Shown piece by piece: positions 24,971-33,901 of a stretch of 64,000 bases of DNA; the stretch's first letter is position 1; each line of letters opens with the position of its first letter. Location: positions 124,001 through 188,000 of the forward strand of contig NZ_LZHT01000009.1 in assembly GCF_001667315.1 (NCBI RefSeq), read 5' to 3'. Made by a program: the position numbers and the translations under genes. The notes under the pieces are model-generated. The model saw only the letters and a list, made by a program, of their open reading frames with translations. It had not been told where the DNA came from and ran no database searches. The stretch is from Mycobacterium sp. 852002-10029_SCH5224772 (GTDB taxonomy: Bacteria; Actinomycetota; Actinomycetes; Mycobacteriales; Mycobacteriaceae).

Positions 24971-25200
24971 TGGAAAACGCGAGAGTTCAGGGCACATGTA
25001 AGGGTTCCCCGTCGTCGCCCTGGGGTGTGACGTTACCGGCACCGGAACATCTGGTGTTCTATGCCGGCGTCGGTGCAATGGCCGTATTTGGGATCCTGGA
25101 ATGGCCCGTCGTCGCTGCGTTGGTGGTCGGGCACACACTCGTCAACGCACAGCACAACAAGGTTCTTCAATCACTTGGCGAAGCATTGGAAGAGGCCTAG
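24970..25200 (+). CDS. Small single-pass membrane protein coupled to the ECF sigma
   Basis: A 76-residue protein starting at the ATG that overlaps the sigma stop (TGATG). One membrane segment, roughly FYAGVGAMAVFGILEWPVVA followed by ALVVGH, then a polar tail with NAQHNKVLQSLGEALEE. It has the look of a small conserved mycobacterial family (PAPEHLVFYAGVG, EWPV, GEALEE). Translational coupling suggests it acts with the sigma factor, perhaps holding it at the membrane in place of a classical anti-sigma factor; that is inference. Confidence 0.7.
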   Translation: MENARVQGTCKGSPSSPWGVTLPAPEHLVFYAGVGAMAVFGILEWPVVAALVVGHTLVNAQHNKVLQSLGEALEEA

Positions 25201-25210
25201 CTGCAATACA

Positions 25211-25657
25211 TTACGAGCCGGACTGGATTAAGAAGGCGACCCCGCTGGCAATCAACCCAAATAGTAGGTGTAGCCCGAACGCGATCGGCACAGGGTTCAG
25301 CTTCGCGACCTCACGTGCACCCGGATGAATCGCACCGATGCCAACATAGTTGATGAGCCAGAGCGCTGCGCCGGCCACCAAACCAGTTGCGAGGTACGCA
25401 TGCGTGAAATTTTGCGCCACAAAGACTATGACGATGCCAAACACAGCCGAGAGCACGATGTGCAGGGCTGCGCCAACCAGGGTGGCCACCCCAAACGACC
25501 TGGTGTTTGCGCGACCCGGGCCCAGAATGATCCCGCCGATACTGTTCGGCAGCCCCCACAGACCCCGCCCACTCGCCGCGCCGTAGGCCATGCCTAGCGC
25601 GGCTATGGCGAGTCCGCCGACAATGCCGCCAATAACGCCAGCGATGTAGCCGATCAC
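25211..25657 (-). CDS. Four-helix integral membrane protein of the ssrA island
   Basis: A 148-residue protein with about four membrane helices (residues 4-25, 55-80, 88-105 and 124-143) and Gly-rich ends (IAGVIGGIVGGLAIAALG). It begins at a GTG preceded by AAGGAGGAAC. It converges with the sigma/76-aa pair (stops 11 bp apart), and a TCACCCGGGTGA palindrome lies about 225 bp upstream. No family recognised; possibly a target of the island sigma factor. Confidence 0.7.
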   Translation of the reverse strand: MIGYIAGVIGGIVGGLAIAALGMAYGAASGRGLWGLPNSIGGIILGPGRANTRSFGVATLVGAALHIVLSAVFGIVIVFVAQNFTHAYLATGLVAGAALWLINYVGIGAIHPGAREVAKLNPVPIAFGLHLLFGLIASGVAFLIQSGS

Positions 25658-26059
25658 AGTTCCTCCTTGTCAGAACGCGTCTCCGCGTCACACGCGAACA
25701 TTTTGGTGAAGCTGGACCCTTCTGCTGATCGTTCTCGGCGACTTCTGCTGGGCAGTTCCGCCTTTGCCCAGGCAAGATGAGTTGTGGCCCAGGCGATAAC
25801 ACCCGGCGCCACACGTATATCGATGTGGAACAGACATCAGTCTGCTGCCCGGCAGGGTGAGCCGTCATCACCCCAGCGTTGTTTCACCCGGGTGACTTCT
25901 GGCGCGGTGCCAACTGCTGATGCCCGTTGTCGATCACGCTGTAAGCAGCGCAGCTTCGGCGACATCAATCGAGGCTGGGCGCTCAGGAGATGAGGGCTCC
26001 GCAGCTGAGTTGCGAACGCGCGGTGGGGAATTCGAGCTGCCGATCCGCGCCGTCGAGTC
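25658..26059. other. Non-coding island sequence
   Basis: About 400 bp with no supported gene, containing one TTCACCCGGGTGA palindrome at 25883-25895 and the upstream region of the minus-strand membrane protein gene. Confidence 0.5.
25883..25895. repeat. Third TTCACCCGGGTGA palindrome
   Basis: Exact copy of the 24028 palindrome, about 225 bp upstream of the membrane protein gene that starts at 25657 on the minus strand. Confidence 0.5.
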
Positions 26060-26720
26060 TGCCGCCGGCAATCAAATCAATCAGACGCCGCTTGCTGCCG
26101 GAGTCCCGGTCGAACGAGTCGTGCCGCCGAATGCGCGGCCCGATGCCGCGTTGCTCTCTTCCTGCACGGCGGCGGATAGGCGTCGGGCAACGCACGGGGC
26201 TACCGAGGCTTCACGGGCGCCCTCGCCGCTGCGGGCGCCATTCAGGTCGTCGTCGCCGATTACCGTCTTGCACCAGAGCATCCGTTCCCCGCCGCTCTGG
26301 ACGACGCATTTGATGCCTACCGAGCGCTTTCGGAGCAATTTGTGACGATCGCGGTGGCCGGCGACTCGGCCGGCGGCGGGCTAACACTCGCGCTGGCCCA
26401 GCGGATTCGGGAAACATCGCTGTCAGCGCCCGCCGCGCTGGGGTCGATCTGTCCGTGCTGGATCTCGTCGTCGACCAAACCGCAGCACGGTCACCTGTGA
26501 AGGATCCGATCATCATCCCGTCGCTCATCACGGAATGGTGCGAGTTCTATGCGGGGACATGTGACGCGGCCGATCCCCGCATCTCTCCCCTCCGCGGCGA
26601 CCTCGCGTCACTACCTCCGATCGTCATGCACTCGGCCGTAGACGATCTGCTTGCGGTCGATGCCGACAACCTTGAACGCCAGATTGCGATGCAGATCGGC
26701 ATCGGGCGTAGCTCCTCAAA
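26060..26720 (+). pseudogene. Decayed HSL-family alpha/beta-hydrolase (lipase/esterase)
   Basis: Fragments of one esterase appear in three frames. The first (to about 26158) reads PLAAGVPVERVVPPNARPDA. The next frame has the oxyanion-hole LHGGG, where the usual Tyr codon has become TAG (26177-26179), then DYRLAPEHPFPAAL and the nucleophile GDSAGGG. After a second shift near 26450 the third frame carries CDAADPRISPLRGDLASLPP and VDDLLAVDADNL, the region of the catalytic Asp. Two frameshifts and a stop make it non-functional. It lies inside the ssrA island next to its right end. Confidence 0.8.
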
Positions 26721-26795
26721 CGAGGTCGACGACAGCTTGCCGTTGAACCGGTCGAAGCCATGCCATGGGCGCAGCTTAACCGGCGGATGTTGATG

Positions 26796-26833
26796 AAAAA
26801 AGAAAGCTGGCCAGATCTTAAAGCTCTGACCAG
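26796..26833 (-). terminator. Intrinsic terminator of ssrA
   Basis: On the minus strand CTGGTCAGA, a 9-nt loop, TCTGGCCAG (one G-U pair), followed by CTTTCTTTTTTC: a stem with a clear U-run, about 12 bp after the mature tmRNA 3' end. Confidence 0.8.
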
Positions 26834-26844
26834 TCATTTCTCAG

Positions 26845-27209
26845 TGGAGCTGCCGGGAATCGAACCCGGGTCCTACGGCATTCCCTCAAGGCTTCTCCGT
26901 GCGCAGTTCGCTATGCCTCTACTCGGATCTCCCGGTCACGCGAACCAGCCAGGATGACGATCCCAGTCGCTGTTGGTGTCCCGATAAGTCCCGCGACCGG
27001 ACTCATCGGTGGATCCCTCTAGCTGACGCCAGGCTCCGGGTCGAGGGAGTTCCCGGTCTGACGGACTAGCTGTCGCTTAGGCAGCGAGAGCGTAGTCGCG
27101 CTGATGTGAATCGGCGCTTATCTGTTTGCAACGACGCTCACGGTGGTCGGTTGCCTGCACCGGCACGCTTCCCTTGATTCGATGCGCGAAGTCGAAACCT
27201 TTCAGCCCC
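26845..27209 (-). ncRNA. ssrA: Transfer-messenger RNA (tmRNA)
   Basis: The RNA rescues stalled ribosomes together with SmpB by acting first as tRNA-Ala and then as a short mRNA. The 5' end GGGGCTGAAAGGTTTCGACT starts at 27209; the 3' end CAGCTCCA stops at 26845, giving a 7-bp acceptor stem with one G-U pair and a T-arm GGTTCGATTCC. The CCA end is not encoded; with it the length is 368 nt. The tag reading frame is at 27115-27077 and encodes ADSHQRDYALAA followed by TAA, the mycobacterial tag. smpB lies 1.8 kb away on the same strand. The last 22 nt are duplicated at 23377, marking an island insertion. Confidence 0.95.
26847..26868 (-). repeat. Attachment-site repeat inside ssrA (right island boundary)
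   Basis: The 22-bp segment of the tmRNA 3' end that is repeated at 23377-23398. The functional ssrA now has its 3' end and terminator supplied by the island side. Confidence 0.8.
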
Positions 27210-27296
27210 TCGCACCCCGCCGACTTTCGGCAGGAATATCAATGGTACCCGCCTATCAACCAGCGGCAACGGAATTATCTTCCCCGCCGGCCGCGA

Positions 27297-28142
27297 TCAG
27301 ATCACAAAGTTGAGGTGCTCGACGATCTGGCCGGCCACCTGGTTGTTGCCGCCGACTTCGACGGCCTGGGAGCGCGCGGGGCACATCGGGCGGCCGCCGG
27401 CGAGCCTGGTGAACTGCAGCCCGTCCAGCCGGATCGTCGCTGTCGGCTCGTGTCCCGCGAAGTCGTCGACCACCGCGGCGCGCCCGTCGACGCTCACCCG
27501 GACGGTGCGGGCCAGCGGGCCGGTCAGCTCGAACTGGACGCGCGAACCCTCGGGGGCCTTGGCCAGCCTGCCCACGACGTAGCCCATCGTGGCCGCGATC
27601 TCGTCGACAGCAAGCGCTGCCGCCGGACCGGCGAGCTCGTCGTCGGAGGGCGGCCGCCCCAACGCCACGCGGATGTCTTGCTCGTGCATCCAGCAGTCGA
27701 ACACCCGGATCCGCATGAAACGGCCGTAGGTGTCCGGGCCCGTGGGGGTCGCCGTGACCGCGTCCCACTCCTCGTCGGACAGGCCCGTCAGGGCGGCACG
27801 CCGATCCTCTGTGATCGCCCGGAAGCTTTCCAGCACGTCGGCGTCGGCGTGCGCGCCCAGATGGCGAACCCAGCACTCGTTCATCGCCCCGATGTCGTTG
27901 CGCACGTGCTCGAGCGCCGAGACGTCGATATCGGGCTGGGGTGCGGCGATGCCCGCGAGGAAGGACTCGGTGCCGATCATGTGTGACACCACGGCTTTGA
28001 CGTCCCAGCCCGGCAGCGGACTCGCGGCCCGCCATTGTGCTTCGGACAATTCGGCCAGCAGCGCGTCGATGTCGTCCCACACCGCGAAGAGACCGGAGAG
28101 GACGGCGGACTTGTCGAGCTTGGTGACGGGGCGATCGGCCAT
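27297..28142 (-). CDS. Maleylpyruvate isomerase-family mycothiol-dependent enzyme (Rv3099c-like)
   Basis: A 281-residue protein of the DinB/MDMPI superfamily. The N-terminal four-helix bundle carries LPGWDVKAVVSHMIGTESF (metal-binding His), NECWVRHLGAH and RVFDCWMHEQDIR (His), which together form the usual three-His site that binds a divalent metal in mycothiol-dependent S-transferases and isomerases. The C-terminal 80 residues form the alpha/beta MDMPI_C-like domain (LARTVRVSVDGRAA, GLQFTRLAGGR). Position next to ssrA and smpB matches Rv3099c in M. tuberculosis. Substrate unknown. Confidence 0.8.
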   Translation of the reverse strand: MADRPVTKLDKSAVLSGLFAVWDDIDALLAELSEAQWRAASPLPGWDVKAVVSHMIGTESFLAGIAAPQPDIDVSALEHVRNDIGAMNECWVRHLGAHADADVLESFRAITEDRRAALTGLSDEEWDAVTATPTGPDTYGRFMRIRVFDCWMHEQDIRVALGRPPSDDELAGPAAALAVDEIAATMGYVVGRLAKAPEGSRVQFELTGPLARTVRVSVDGRAAVVDDFAGHEPTATIRLDGLQFTRLAGGRPMCPARSQAVEVGGNNQVAGQIVEHLNFVI

Positions 28143-28188
28143 GGTCAGGATCGTAAGCCGGTCGGCTGCCGGCCGACAGAATGCCGCA

Positions 28189-28974
28189 TCAGGCGGACGC
28201 GATCATCGCCACGGATCCCATGGCGAGCACCATGCCGATCCCCTGCCAGCGGGTCACCCGCTCGCGCAGCACGACCACCGCCAGCACGACCGTCGCGGCC
28301 GGATACAGCGAGATCAGGATGCTGGCCAACGACAGCAGCCAGGTGTGCAGCGCCACCAGCATGGTGATGTTGGCGAAGATGTCCAGGACGGCGACGGCCA
28401 CCGCCAACTTCAGCGGGTTTCCGCGCGGCATCTTCAGATTCTGGCTGCCTGCGGCCATGACGAAGATCACCAGGCTGGCCGCCACCCGGGCGAATACCAG
28501 GGGCCACAGCTTGCAGACGTGCGGTGCCTGATGCAGAAACACCAGGTTCAGCCCCATCGCCGAACCCGCAACGACTGTGAGCCAGGCCACCTTTGGGGTG
28601 AACCGATACGGGGTGCCCTCGACGGGAGCCTCGCGGCTGACCAGCATCACCGCTGCCAGCGCCAGCACGACGCCCACCAGGGCCGCTTGTCCCGGCCGCT
28701 CCCCCAGCGCCATACCGACCGCCACGGGCACGGCGGCGTTGAGCACGGCGGCCAACGGTGAGACGACCGAAATCGGACCCGAACCCAGCGCCGCGAAGAA
28801 CGCCCACATCCCGAACGCCATGCCGATTCCGTACAGGGTGCCCCACAACACGGCGCCGAAATGAATAGGGCCACCGACGAAGAGGGCCATCACACCCAGT
28901 AAGACTGTCTCGATCGGATAGGCGACCAGCATGACGCGCAGCGCGGCCACCCGCCGAGCTGCGACGCCGCCCAC
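28189..28974 (-). CDS. EamA/DMT-family transporter (start uncertain)
   Basis: At least 261 residues with nine or ten membrane helices in two EamA-type halves, typical of drug/metabolite exporters. The GTG at 28974 lies inside what should be the first helix: translation continues upstream in frame as GAAYAQLSAVTYGVSDF, which is what an EamA N-terminus looks like, yet there is no ATG, GTG or TTG before the smpB stop at 29030. The true start may be a rare codon (CTG at 29031 or ATT at 29058). It follows smpB directly and is probably co-transcribed with it. Substrate unknown. Confidence 0.75.
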   Translation of the reverse strand: MGGVAARRVAALRVMLVAYPIETVLLGVMALFVGGPIHFGAVLWGTLYGIGMAFGMWAFFAALGSGPISVVSPLAAVLNAAVPVAVGMALGERPGQAALVGVVLALAAVMLVSREAPVEGTPYRFTPKVAWLTVVAGSAMGLNLVFLHQAPHVCKLWPLVFARVAASLVIFVMAAGSQNLKMPRGNPLKLAVAVAVLDIFANITMLVALHTWLLSLASILISLYPAATVVLAVVVLRERVTRWQGIGMVLAMGSVAMIASA

Positions 28975-29027
28975 AAAATCGCTGACACCGTACGTAACGG
29001 CCGACAGCTGGGCGTAAGCGGCCCCGA

Positions 29028-29537
29028 TCAGGTCATGCCCTTTGCCCGGCGCCCCAATTCCCGGACCACTTCGCGCTGTGCATCGCGCTGGGCCAGGTCC
29101 TGGCGTTTGTCGTAAGCCCTTTTGCCGCGCGCAAGGGCAAGTTCGACCTTGACCTTGCCCTCGGAGAAATACAGAGACAGCGGCATCAAGGCGAGGTTAC
29201 CATCTCGAATCTTGCCGACCAGCCTGTCGATTTGTTGCCGATGTAACAACAACTTTCGGTTGCGCCGCGGATCGTGATTGGTCCAGCTACCGTGCTGATA
29301 CTCCGCGATGTACAAGTTACGCAACCAAACTTCGCCGTCGTCGATCGTTGCGAAAGCGTCAGCTAACGAGGCTTGCCCTTCGCGCAGGCTCTTAACCTCG
29401 GTGCCCTGCAACGCCACTCCCGCCTCGAACGATTCGAGGATCGAATAGTTATGTCGCGCTTTGCGATTGGTGGCCACAATCTGTTTGCCGCCACCTTTGC
29501 CGCCCGCCGCCTTGGCCCGGCCGGATCCCTTGGCCAC
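29028..29537 (-). CDS. smpB: SsrA-binding protein SmpB
   Basis: A 169-residue SmpB, the protein partner that brings tmRNA to stalled ribosomes. Recognisable segments are ATNRKARHNYSI, LQGTEVKSLREGQ, SWTNHDPRRNRKLLLH, YFSEGKVKVELALARGK and the C-terminal tail ending GRRAKGMT that enters the mRNA channel. The frame opens further (to 29615), but the extra part overlaps ftsX; the GTG at 29537, 2 bp after the ftsX stop, gives a family-size protein with a Gly/Lys-rich N-terminus. Downstream of ftsEX and upstream of ssrA on the same strand. Confidence 0.95.
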   Translation of the reverse strand: MAKGSGRAKAAGGKGGGKQIVATNRKARHNYSILESFEAGVALQGTEVKSLREGQASLADAFATIDDGEVWLRNLYIAEYQHGSWTNHDPRRNRKLLLHRQQIDRLVGKIRDGNLALMPLSLYFSEGKVKVELALARGKRAYDKRQDLAQRDAQREVVRELGRRAKGMT

Positions 29538-29539
29538 AG

Positions 29540-30433
29540 CTACCGCCGGATGTAGAGGCGCAAGGTCGCGTACGCCGTCAGGGCCGCCATCGACACGCCG
29601 AGCAGGAACAGCCACGGCGCGATATAGAGAATGTCGGCGTAGTCGACCTTGGCGATCAGGTGAGCTTGGTAGAACTGGCTCAGCGCGTTGTCCAGGAACA
29701 ACGCCCGCACCAGCATCAGACCGAGGACCGCGATGGCGACACCGATGGACGCGGCCAGCATCGCCTCCACCAGGAAGGGCAGCTGGGTGTACCAGCGGCT
29801 GGCACCCACCAGCCGCATGATCCCGATCTCGGTGCGTCTCGTGTAGGCCGCGACCTGCACCATGTTGGCAATCAACAGGATCGCCCCGACGGCCTGCACC
29901 AGCGCGACGGCGAACGCGGCGTCGCGCAAGCCGTCCAGCACCGCGAACAGCCGGTCGATGAGATCTTTTTCGTTGAGGATGCTGCGCACCCCGGGCTGGC
30001 CCTGCATCGCGGCATCGAATTCCGCGTGCTGTTCGGGGTTGTTCAGTTTGACGATGAACGACGCGGGAAACGAGTCCTTCCCCGCCACGTCCTTGAATTC
30101 CGGGAACTTCTTGATGGCGTCGTTGTAGGCGTCTTGCCGGTTGACGAACCGCACCGACTTGACGTCTTGTCGCGCATCGACCTTGTCGCGCAGCGCCTTA
30201 CACGGCGCGGTCGAACACGTCGCGTCGTTGGCGGAGATGTCGTCGGTGAGGAAGACCTGCGTCTCGACGCGGTCGAGATAGATCTCCCGGGAATTGTCGG
30301 CCAGCCGGACCACCAGCAGACCGCCACCGAAGAGCCCGATCGAGATGGCGGTGGTCAGGATCATCGCGGCCGTCATCGTGACGTTGCGGCGGAGTCCGGT
30401 CAGGACCTCGTTGAGCAGGAAGCCAAAGCGCAC
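29540..30433 (-). CDS. ftsX: Cell-division ABC permease FtsX
   Basis: A 297-residue FtsX, the membrane half of the FtsEX complex that activates peptidoglycan hydrolases (RipC in mycobacteria) during division. It has an N-terminal cytoplasmic stretch, helix 1 (about 20-45), a large extracellular loop (about 50-165) with the expected pair of Cys (CSTAPCKAL), and three C-terminal helices including an FtsX domain ([20 protein letters not shown]). The start is GTG at 30433, directly after the ftsE stop. Confidence 0.95.
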   Translation of the reverse strand: MRFGFLLNEVLTGLRRNVTMTAAMILTTAISIGLFGGGLLVVRLADNSREIYLDRVETQVFLTDDISANDATCSTAPCKALRDKVDARQDVKSVRFVNRQDAYNDAIKKFPEFKDVAGKDSFPASFIVKLNNPEQHAEFDAAMQGQPGVRSILNEKDLIDRLFAVLDGLRDAAFAVALVQAVGAILLIANMVQVAAYTRRTEIGIMRLVGASRWYTQLPFLVEAMLAASIGVAIAVLGLMLVRALFLDNALSQFYQAHLIAKVDYADILYIAPWLFLLGVSMAALTAYATLRLYIRR

Positions 30434-31126
30434 TTAGCGATCCATCCCGTAGATGCCGCGCTGCTCGTCGCGAACCAGCCTGCCCAACGACAACTCCACG
30501 ACGCGCTGGCGCATCGAGTCGACGATGTGATGGTCGTGCGTCGCCATCAGCACCGTCGTGCCCGTGCGGTTGATCCGCTCCAACAAATCCATGATGTCCT
30601 TACTGGTATCTGGGTCGAGGTTGCCCGTCGGCTCGTCGGCCAACAGCACCAGCGGCCGGTTGACGAACGCGCGGGCGATCGCCACCCGCTGCTGTTCACC
30701 ACCGGACAACTCGTGGGGCAGCCGATTGGCCTTGCCGGACAGGCCGACGGTTTCCAGCACGTCGGGCACCACCCGATTGATCGCGTCGGTTCGTTTGCCG
30801 ATCACTTCCAGGGCGAACGCGACGTTCTCGTAGACGGTCTTTTGCTGCAGCAGGCGAAAGTCCTGGAAAACGCAGCCGATGACCTGGCGCAGCCGCGGGA
30901 TGTGCCGCCCGCGCAGCTTGTTGACGTGGAACTTCGACACCCGGACGTCGCCGGCCGACGGGGCCTCCGCGCCAAGCAGCAGCCGCATGAAGGTCGACTT
31001 GCCCGAACCCGACGGGCCGATCAGGAAGACGAATTCACCCTTGTCGATCTTGACGTTGACGTCCTCCAGCGCCGGGCGCGCCGACGCTTTGTATTTCTTG
31101 CTGACGTGGTCCAGGGTGATCATCAC
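30434..31126 (-). CDS. ftsE: Cell-division ABC ATPase FtsE
   Basis: A 230-residue ATP-binding protein with Walker [11 protein letters not shown]-loop, signature LSGGEQQR, Walker [15 protein letters not shown] and the switch His in ATHDHHIV. It powers FtsX. The stop abuts the ftsX start. Preceded by the proline-rich membrane protein gene on the same strand (40 bp). Confidence 0.96.
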   Translation of the reverse strand: MMITLDHVSKKYKASARPALEDVNVKIDKGEFVFLIGPSGSGKSTFMRLLLGAEAPSAGDVRVSKFHVNKLRGRHIPRLRQVIGCVFQDFRLLQQKTVYENVAFALEVIGKRTDAINRVVPDVLETVGLSGKANRLPHELSGGEQQRVAIARAFVNRPLVLLADEPTGNLDPDTSKDIMDLLERINRTGTTVLMATHDHHIVDSMRQRVVELSLGRLVRDEQRGIYGMDR

Positions 31127-31166
31127 GGCACGCCAGTGTAGCGGTGATTTTCGCTGGCAGGCGAAG

Positions 31167-31646
31167 TCAACGGGCCGGGGGCGTGGAAGTAGGCGTCGGG
31201 CCGGGACCCGGCTGCGGTTGCTCGGGCGCCGGGGTGGGCGAGGTTGTCTTGGGCGGGCAGAACGGCTCCGGGAGTACGCACGGCAGCTGGGGTAGCTGGA
31301 ACGGCGGTGTGGTGGTGGTCGTGGTCACCGGGGGTGGTGGCGGCGGCGGCGTGGTCGTCGGGGTCGGCGTATAGGTGACGGTGGCCGGCGGCTGCTGCAC
31401 CCGGCTGCGCGGCACCCACGTGTAGTTGGGGTCGGGCACGAACCCCGGCGGCACCATCTGTTGGGCCGGAGGCGTGGGCGCCGCTTCCGGGCGGTAGGTG
31501 TCGTAGACCCACCACACCACGAAGAACGCGATGATCAGCACGAAGGTCGACGTGCGCATCCGCCCGCGGAAGACGTAATTGGGCCAGCGATGTTCGGCAT
31601 CCTTGTCGTCGCCACGCTTCTCGAGGATGTTCAGGGTGAATTTCAA
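31167..31646 (-). CDS. Proline-rich single-pass membrane protein (Rv3103c-like)
   Basis: A 159-residue protein with one membrane helix (about residues 33-48, [15 protein letters not shown]) and an extracytoplasmic tail made almost wholly of Pro and Thr (about 95-159). The position between ftsE and the MscS gene is that of Rv3103c. It overlaps the MscS stop by 4 bp, so it is translationally coupled. A wall-spanning spacer role in division is plausible from context but unproven. Confidence 0.85.
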   Translation of the reverse strand: MKFTLNILEKRGDDKDAEHRWPNYVFRGRMRTSTFVLIIAFFVVWWVYDTYRPEAAPTPPAQQMVPPGFVPDPNYTWVPRSRVQQPPATVTYTPTPTTTPPPPPPPVTTTTTTPPFQLPQLPCVLPEPFCPPKTTSPTPAPEQPQPGPGPTPTSTPPAR

Positions 31647-32629
31647 CGCTTCTGCCCCGCACCTTGGACGTCATCGTCGGTTTGCTGTTCGGCGGCCTGG
31701 GCCGCCGGGACGGCCGGGTCCTCGACGAGCCCCACCCGCGCGTCCGCCGCCGTCACGATTCCGACGCGCGCCAGCGCACGAATGACCAGAACGCGCAGCT
31801 GCCGGCCGACCTCGAACTGCTTGCCGGGCAGGGTGCGGGCCACCAGACGCAGGGTGACGGTGTCGACGGCGATGCTTTCGACGCCCATCACCGTGGGTGC
31901 ATCCAACAGCAACGCCCCCAGCACGGGGTTGTCCCTCGCGTGGTCGCATTCCTGATGCAACACCTCGTTCACCCGGTTGAGGTCGGCGCTGGTCGACACC
32001 GGGATATCCACCACCGCGCGTGCCCAGTCTTTGGACAGGTTGACCACCTTGACGATCTGCCCGTTGGGAATGGTCAGTACCTCGCCATCCGGTGAGCGCA
32101 GTCGGGTCACCCGCAACGTCACGTTCTCGACCGTGCCGCTGGCTTCCGTTGCGGAAACGACGGTGAGGGTGACCAGGTCCCCGAAGCCGTATTGCCTCTC
32201 CATCAGGATGAAGAAGCCGGACAACAGGTCTTTCACCAACTGCTGCGCCCCGAAACCGAGTGCCGCCCCGACCACCGTGGCCGGCGCGACCAGTCCTCCC
32301 ACCGAGAACCGCAGGATGTCGGCGATCTGCAGCATCACCCAGATGCCGATGATGACGACGGATACCCAGGAGATCACCGACGCCACGGCCTGGCGGTGCT
32401 TGGACGCTTCCGAGCGCACCAGCGCGTCGCTGTCGGTGAAGCCCATGTTGAGCTGCCGGGTCACCTGCAGTGCCACCCAGTTGACGAATCGCGCCGCCAG
32501 CATCGCGGCGATCAGCACCATGACTACCCGAAGACCCCTGGTGATGATCCACTCACCGAACTCGCCCCGCCAGAAGTCGTGCCAGCGGGACGTCATCGAG
32601 GTGGCGAGAACGCTTGTGTTATTCGTCAT
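31643..32629 (-). CDS. Mechanosensitive channel of the MscS family
   Basis: A 328-residue MscS-type channel. Three N-terminal helices (about residues 20-45, 75-100 and 105-130) end in the pore-lining helix with [20 protein letters not shown], followed by the beta domain ([30 protein letters not shown] split over two strands, IPNGQIVKV). It releases solutes on hypo-osmotic shock. The frame extends upstream, but the ATG at 32629 overlaps the prfB stop by 11 bp and is the right size; Rv3104c occupies this position in M. tuberculosis. Confidence 0.88.
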   Translation of the reverse strand: MTNNTSVLATSMTSRWHDFWRGEFGEWIITRGLRVVMVLIAAMLAARFVNWVALQVTRQLNMGFTDSDALVRSEASKHRQAVASVISWVSVVIIGIWVMLQIADILRFSVGGLVAPATVVGAALGFGAQQLVKDLLSGFFILMERQYGFGDLVTLTVVSATEASGTVENVTLRVTRLRSPDGEVLTIPNGQIVKVVNLSKDWARAVVDIPVSTSADLNRVNEVLHQECDHARDNPVLGALLLDAPTVMGVESIAVDTVTLRLVARTLPGKQFEVGRQLRVLVIRALARVGIVTAADARVGLVEDPAVPAAQAAEQQTDDDVQGAGQKR

Positions 32630-33740
32630 CTTTTCGGTTGCGCCAACGGATTCCCGCTTCCAGGAACCCGTCGATGTCTCCATCCAGGACGGCCGCGGGA
32701 TTGCCGACCTCGTACTCGGTCCGCAGATCCTTGACCATCTGATAGGGCTGCAGCACGTAGGAGCGCATCTGGTTGCCCCACGAACTGCCACCTTCGCCTT
32801 TTAACGCGTCTAGCTCCGCGCGTTCTTCGGATCGCTTGCGCTCCAACAACTTTGCCTGAAGCACTCGCATTGCCGAGATCTTGTTCTGCAGTTGCGATTT
32901 TTCGTTCTGGCAAGTCACGACGATACCCGTTGGGACGTGGGTTAAACGTACCGCCGAGTCGGTGGTGTTCACGGATTGGCCGCCCGGGCCACTCGAGCGG
33001 TAAACGTCAACGCGCACATCGCCTTCCGGAATGTCGATGTGATCGGTGGTCTCCACCACCGGCAGCACCTCGACTTCGGCGAAGGACGTCTGACGTCGGC
33101 TTTGGTTGTCGAACGGGCTGATTCGCACCAGGCGATGCGTGCCCTGCTCCACCGACAGCGTGCCGTAGGCGAACGGTGCGTGCACGGCGAACGTGGCGCT
33201 CTTGATGCCGGCCTCTTCGGCGTACGAGGTGTCGAACAGCTCAACGGGATACTTGTGCTGCTCGGCCCACCGGATATACATCCGCATCAGCATCTCGGCC
33301 CAGTCGGCCGCGTCCACCCCACCGGCGCCGGAACGGATCGTGACCAGCGCCTCGCGTTCGTCGTACTCGCCCGAGAGCAGGGTGCGCACCTCGGTGGCCT
33401 CGATCTCTGCCTGCAGCGCCTTCAGCTCGGCGTCGGCCTCGACCAGCGCGTCCGCGGCGCCTTCGCCCTCCTCGGCGGCCAGCTCGTAGAGCACCGGCAG
33501 ATCGTCCAGCCGCCCCCGCAGGTCCTCGATCCGGCGCAGCTCCCCCTGAGCGTGAGACAACTCACTGGTCACCCGCTGGGCGCGGGCCTGGTCGTCCCAC
33601 AACTGGGGATCGGACGCGTCGTGTTCGAGCTTCTCGATGCGGGTGCGCAGACCGTCCACATCGAGAACCCGCTCCACCGTGGTCAGGGTGGAGTCAAGGG
33701 CGGCGATGTCGGCTTGACGGTCAGGTTCCACAGCCGACAA
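32619..33740 (-). CDS. prfB: Peptide chain release factor 2
   Basis: A 373-residue RF2 that terminates translation at UGA and UAA. The codon-recognition motif SPF is in [11 protein letters not shown], and the catalytic GGQ is in [17 protein letters not shown]. No programmed frameshift is needed: the frame is continuous. It heads the minus-strand series prfB, mscS, proline-rich protein, ftsE, ftsX, smpB. Divergent from fprA. Confidence 0.97.
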   Translation of the reverse strand: MSAVEPDRQADIAALDSTLTTVERVLDVDGLRTRIEKLEHDASDPQLWDDQARAQRVTSELSHAQGELRRIEDLRGRLDDLPVLYELAAEEGEGAADALVEADAELKALQAEIEATEVRTLLSGEYDEREALVTIRSGAGGVDAADWAEMLMRMYIRWAEQHKYPVELFDTSYAEEAGIKSATFAVHAPFAYGTLSVEQGTHRLVRISPFDNQSRRQTSFAEVEVLPVVETTDHIDIPEGDVRVDVYRSSGPGGQSVNTTDSAVRLTHVPTGIVVTCQNEKSQLQNKISAMRVLQAKLLERKRSEERAELDALKGEGGSSWGNQMRSYVLQPYQMVKDLRTEYEVGNPAAVLDGDIDGFLEAGIRWRNRKDDE

Positions 33741-33901
33741 CGTTACCGGGGGCCTCCAAGCTGCTCAGCCCCGGCGAGTGCTGAGGTCACGACCAGGGGT
33801 CATGCGTTTAGAGTCGAGGCACGATCATGTGCGCCCCGCGTTGCGCGCCGGCCTGTTTTGGGAGCCCCCGGCGACGAGCGGGCCCGAATAGAAGGTCGAG
33901 A

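Noticed and set aside
25311..25331. CACCCGGATGAA inside the four-helix membrane protein gene as a further island operator
   Set aside because: It lies within coding sequence, lacks the TT at its 5' side and could arise from codon usage.
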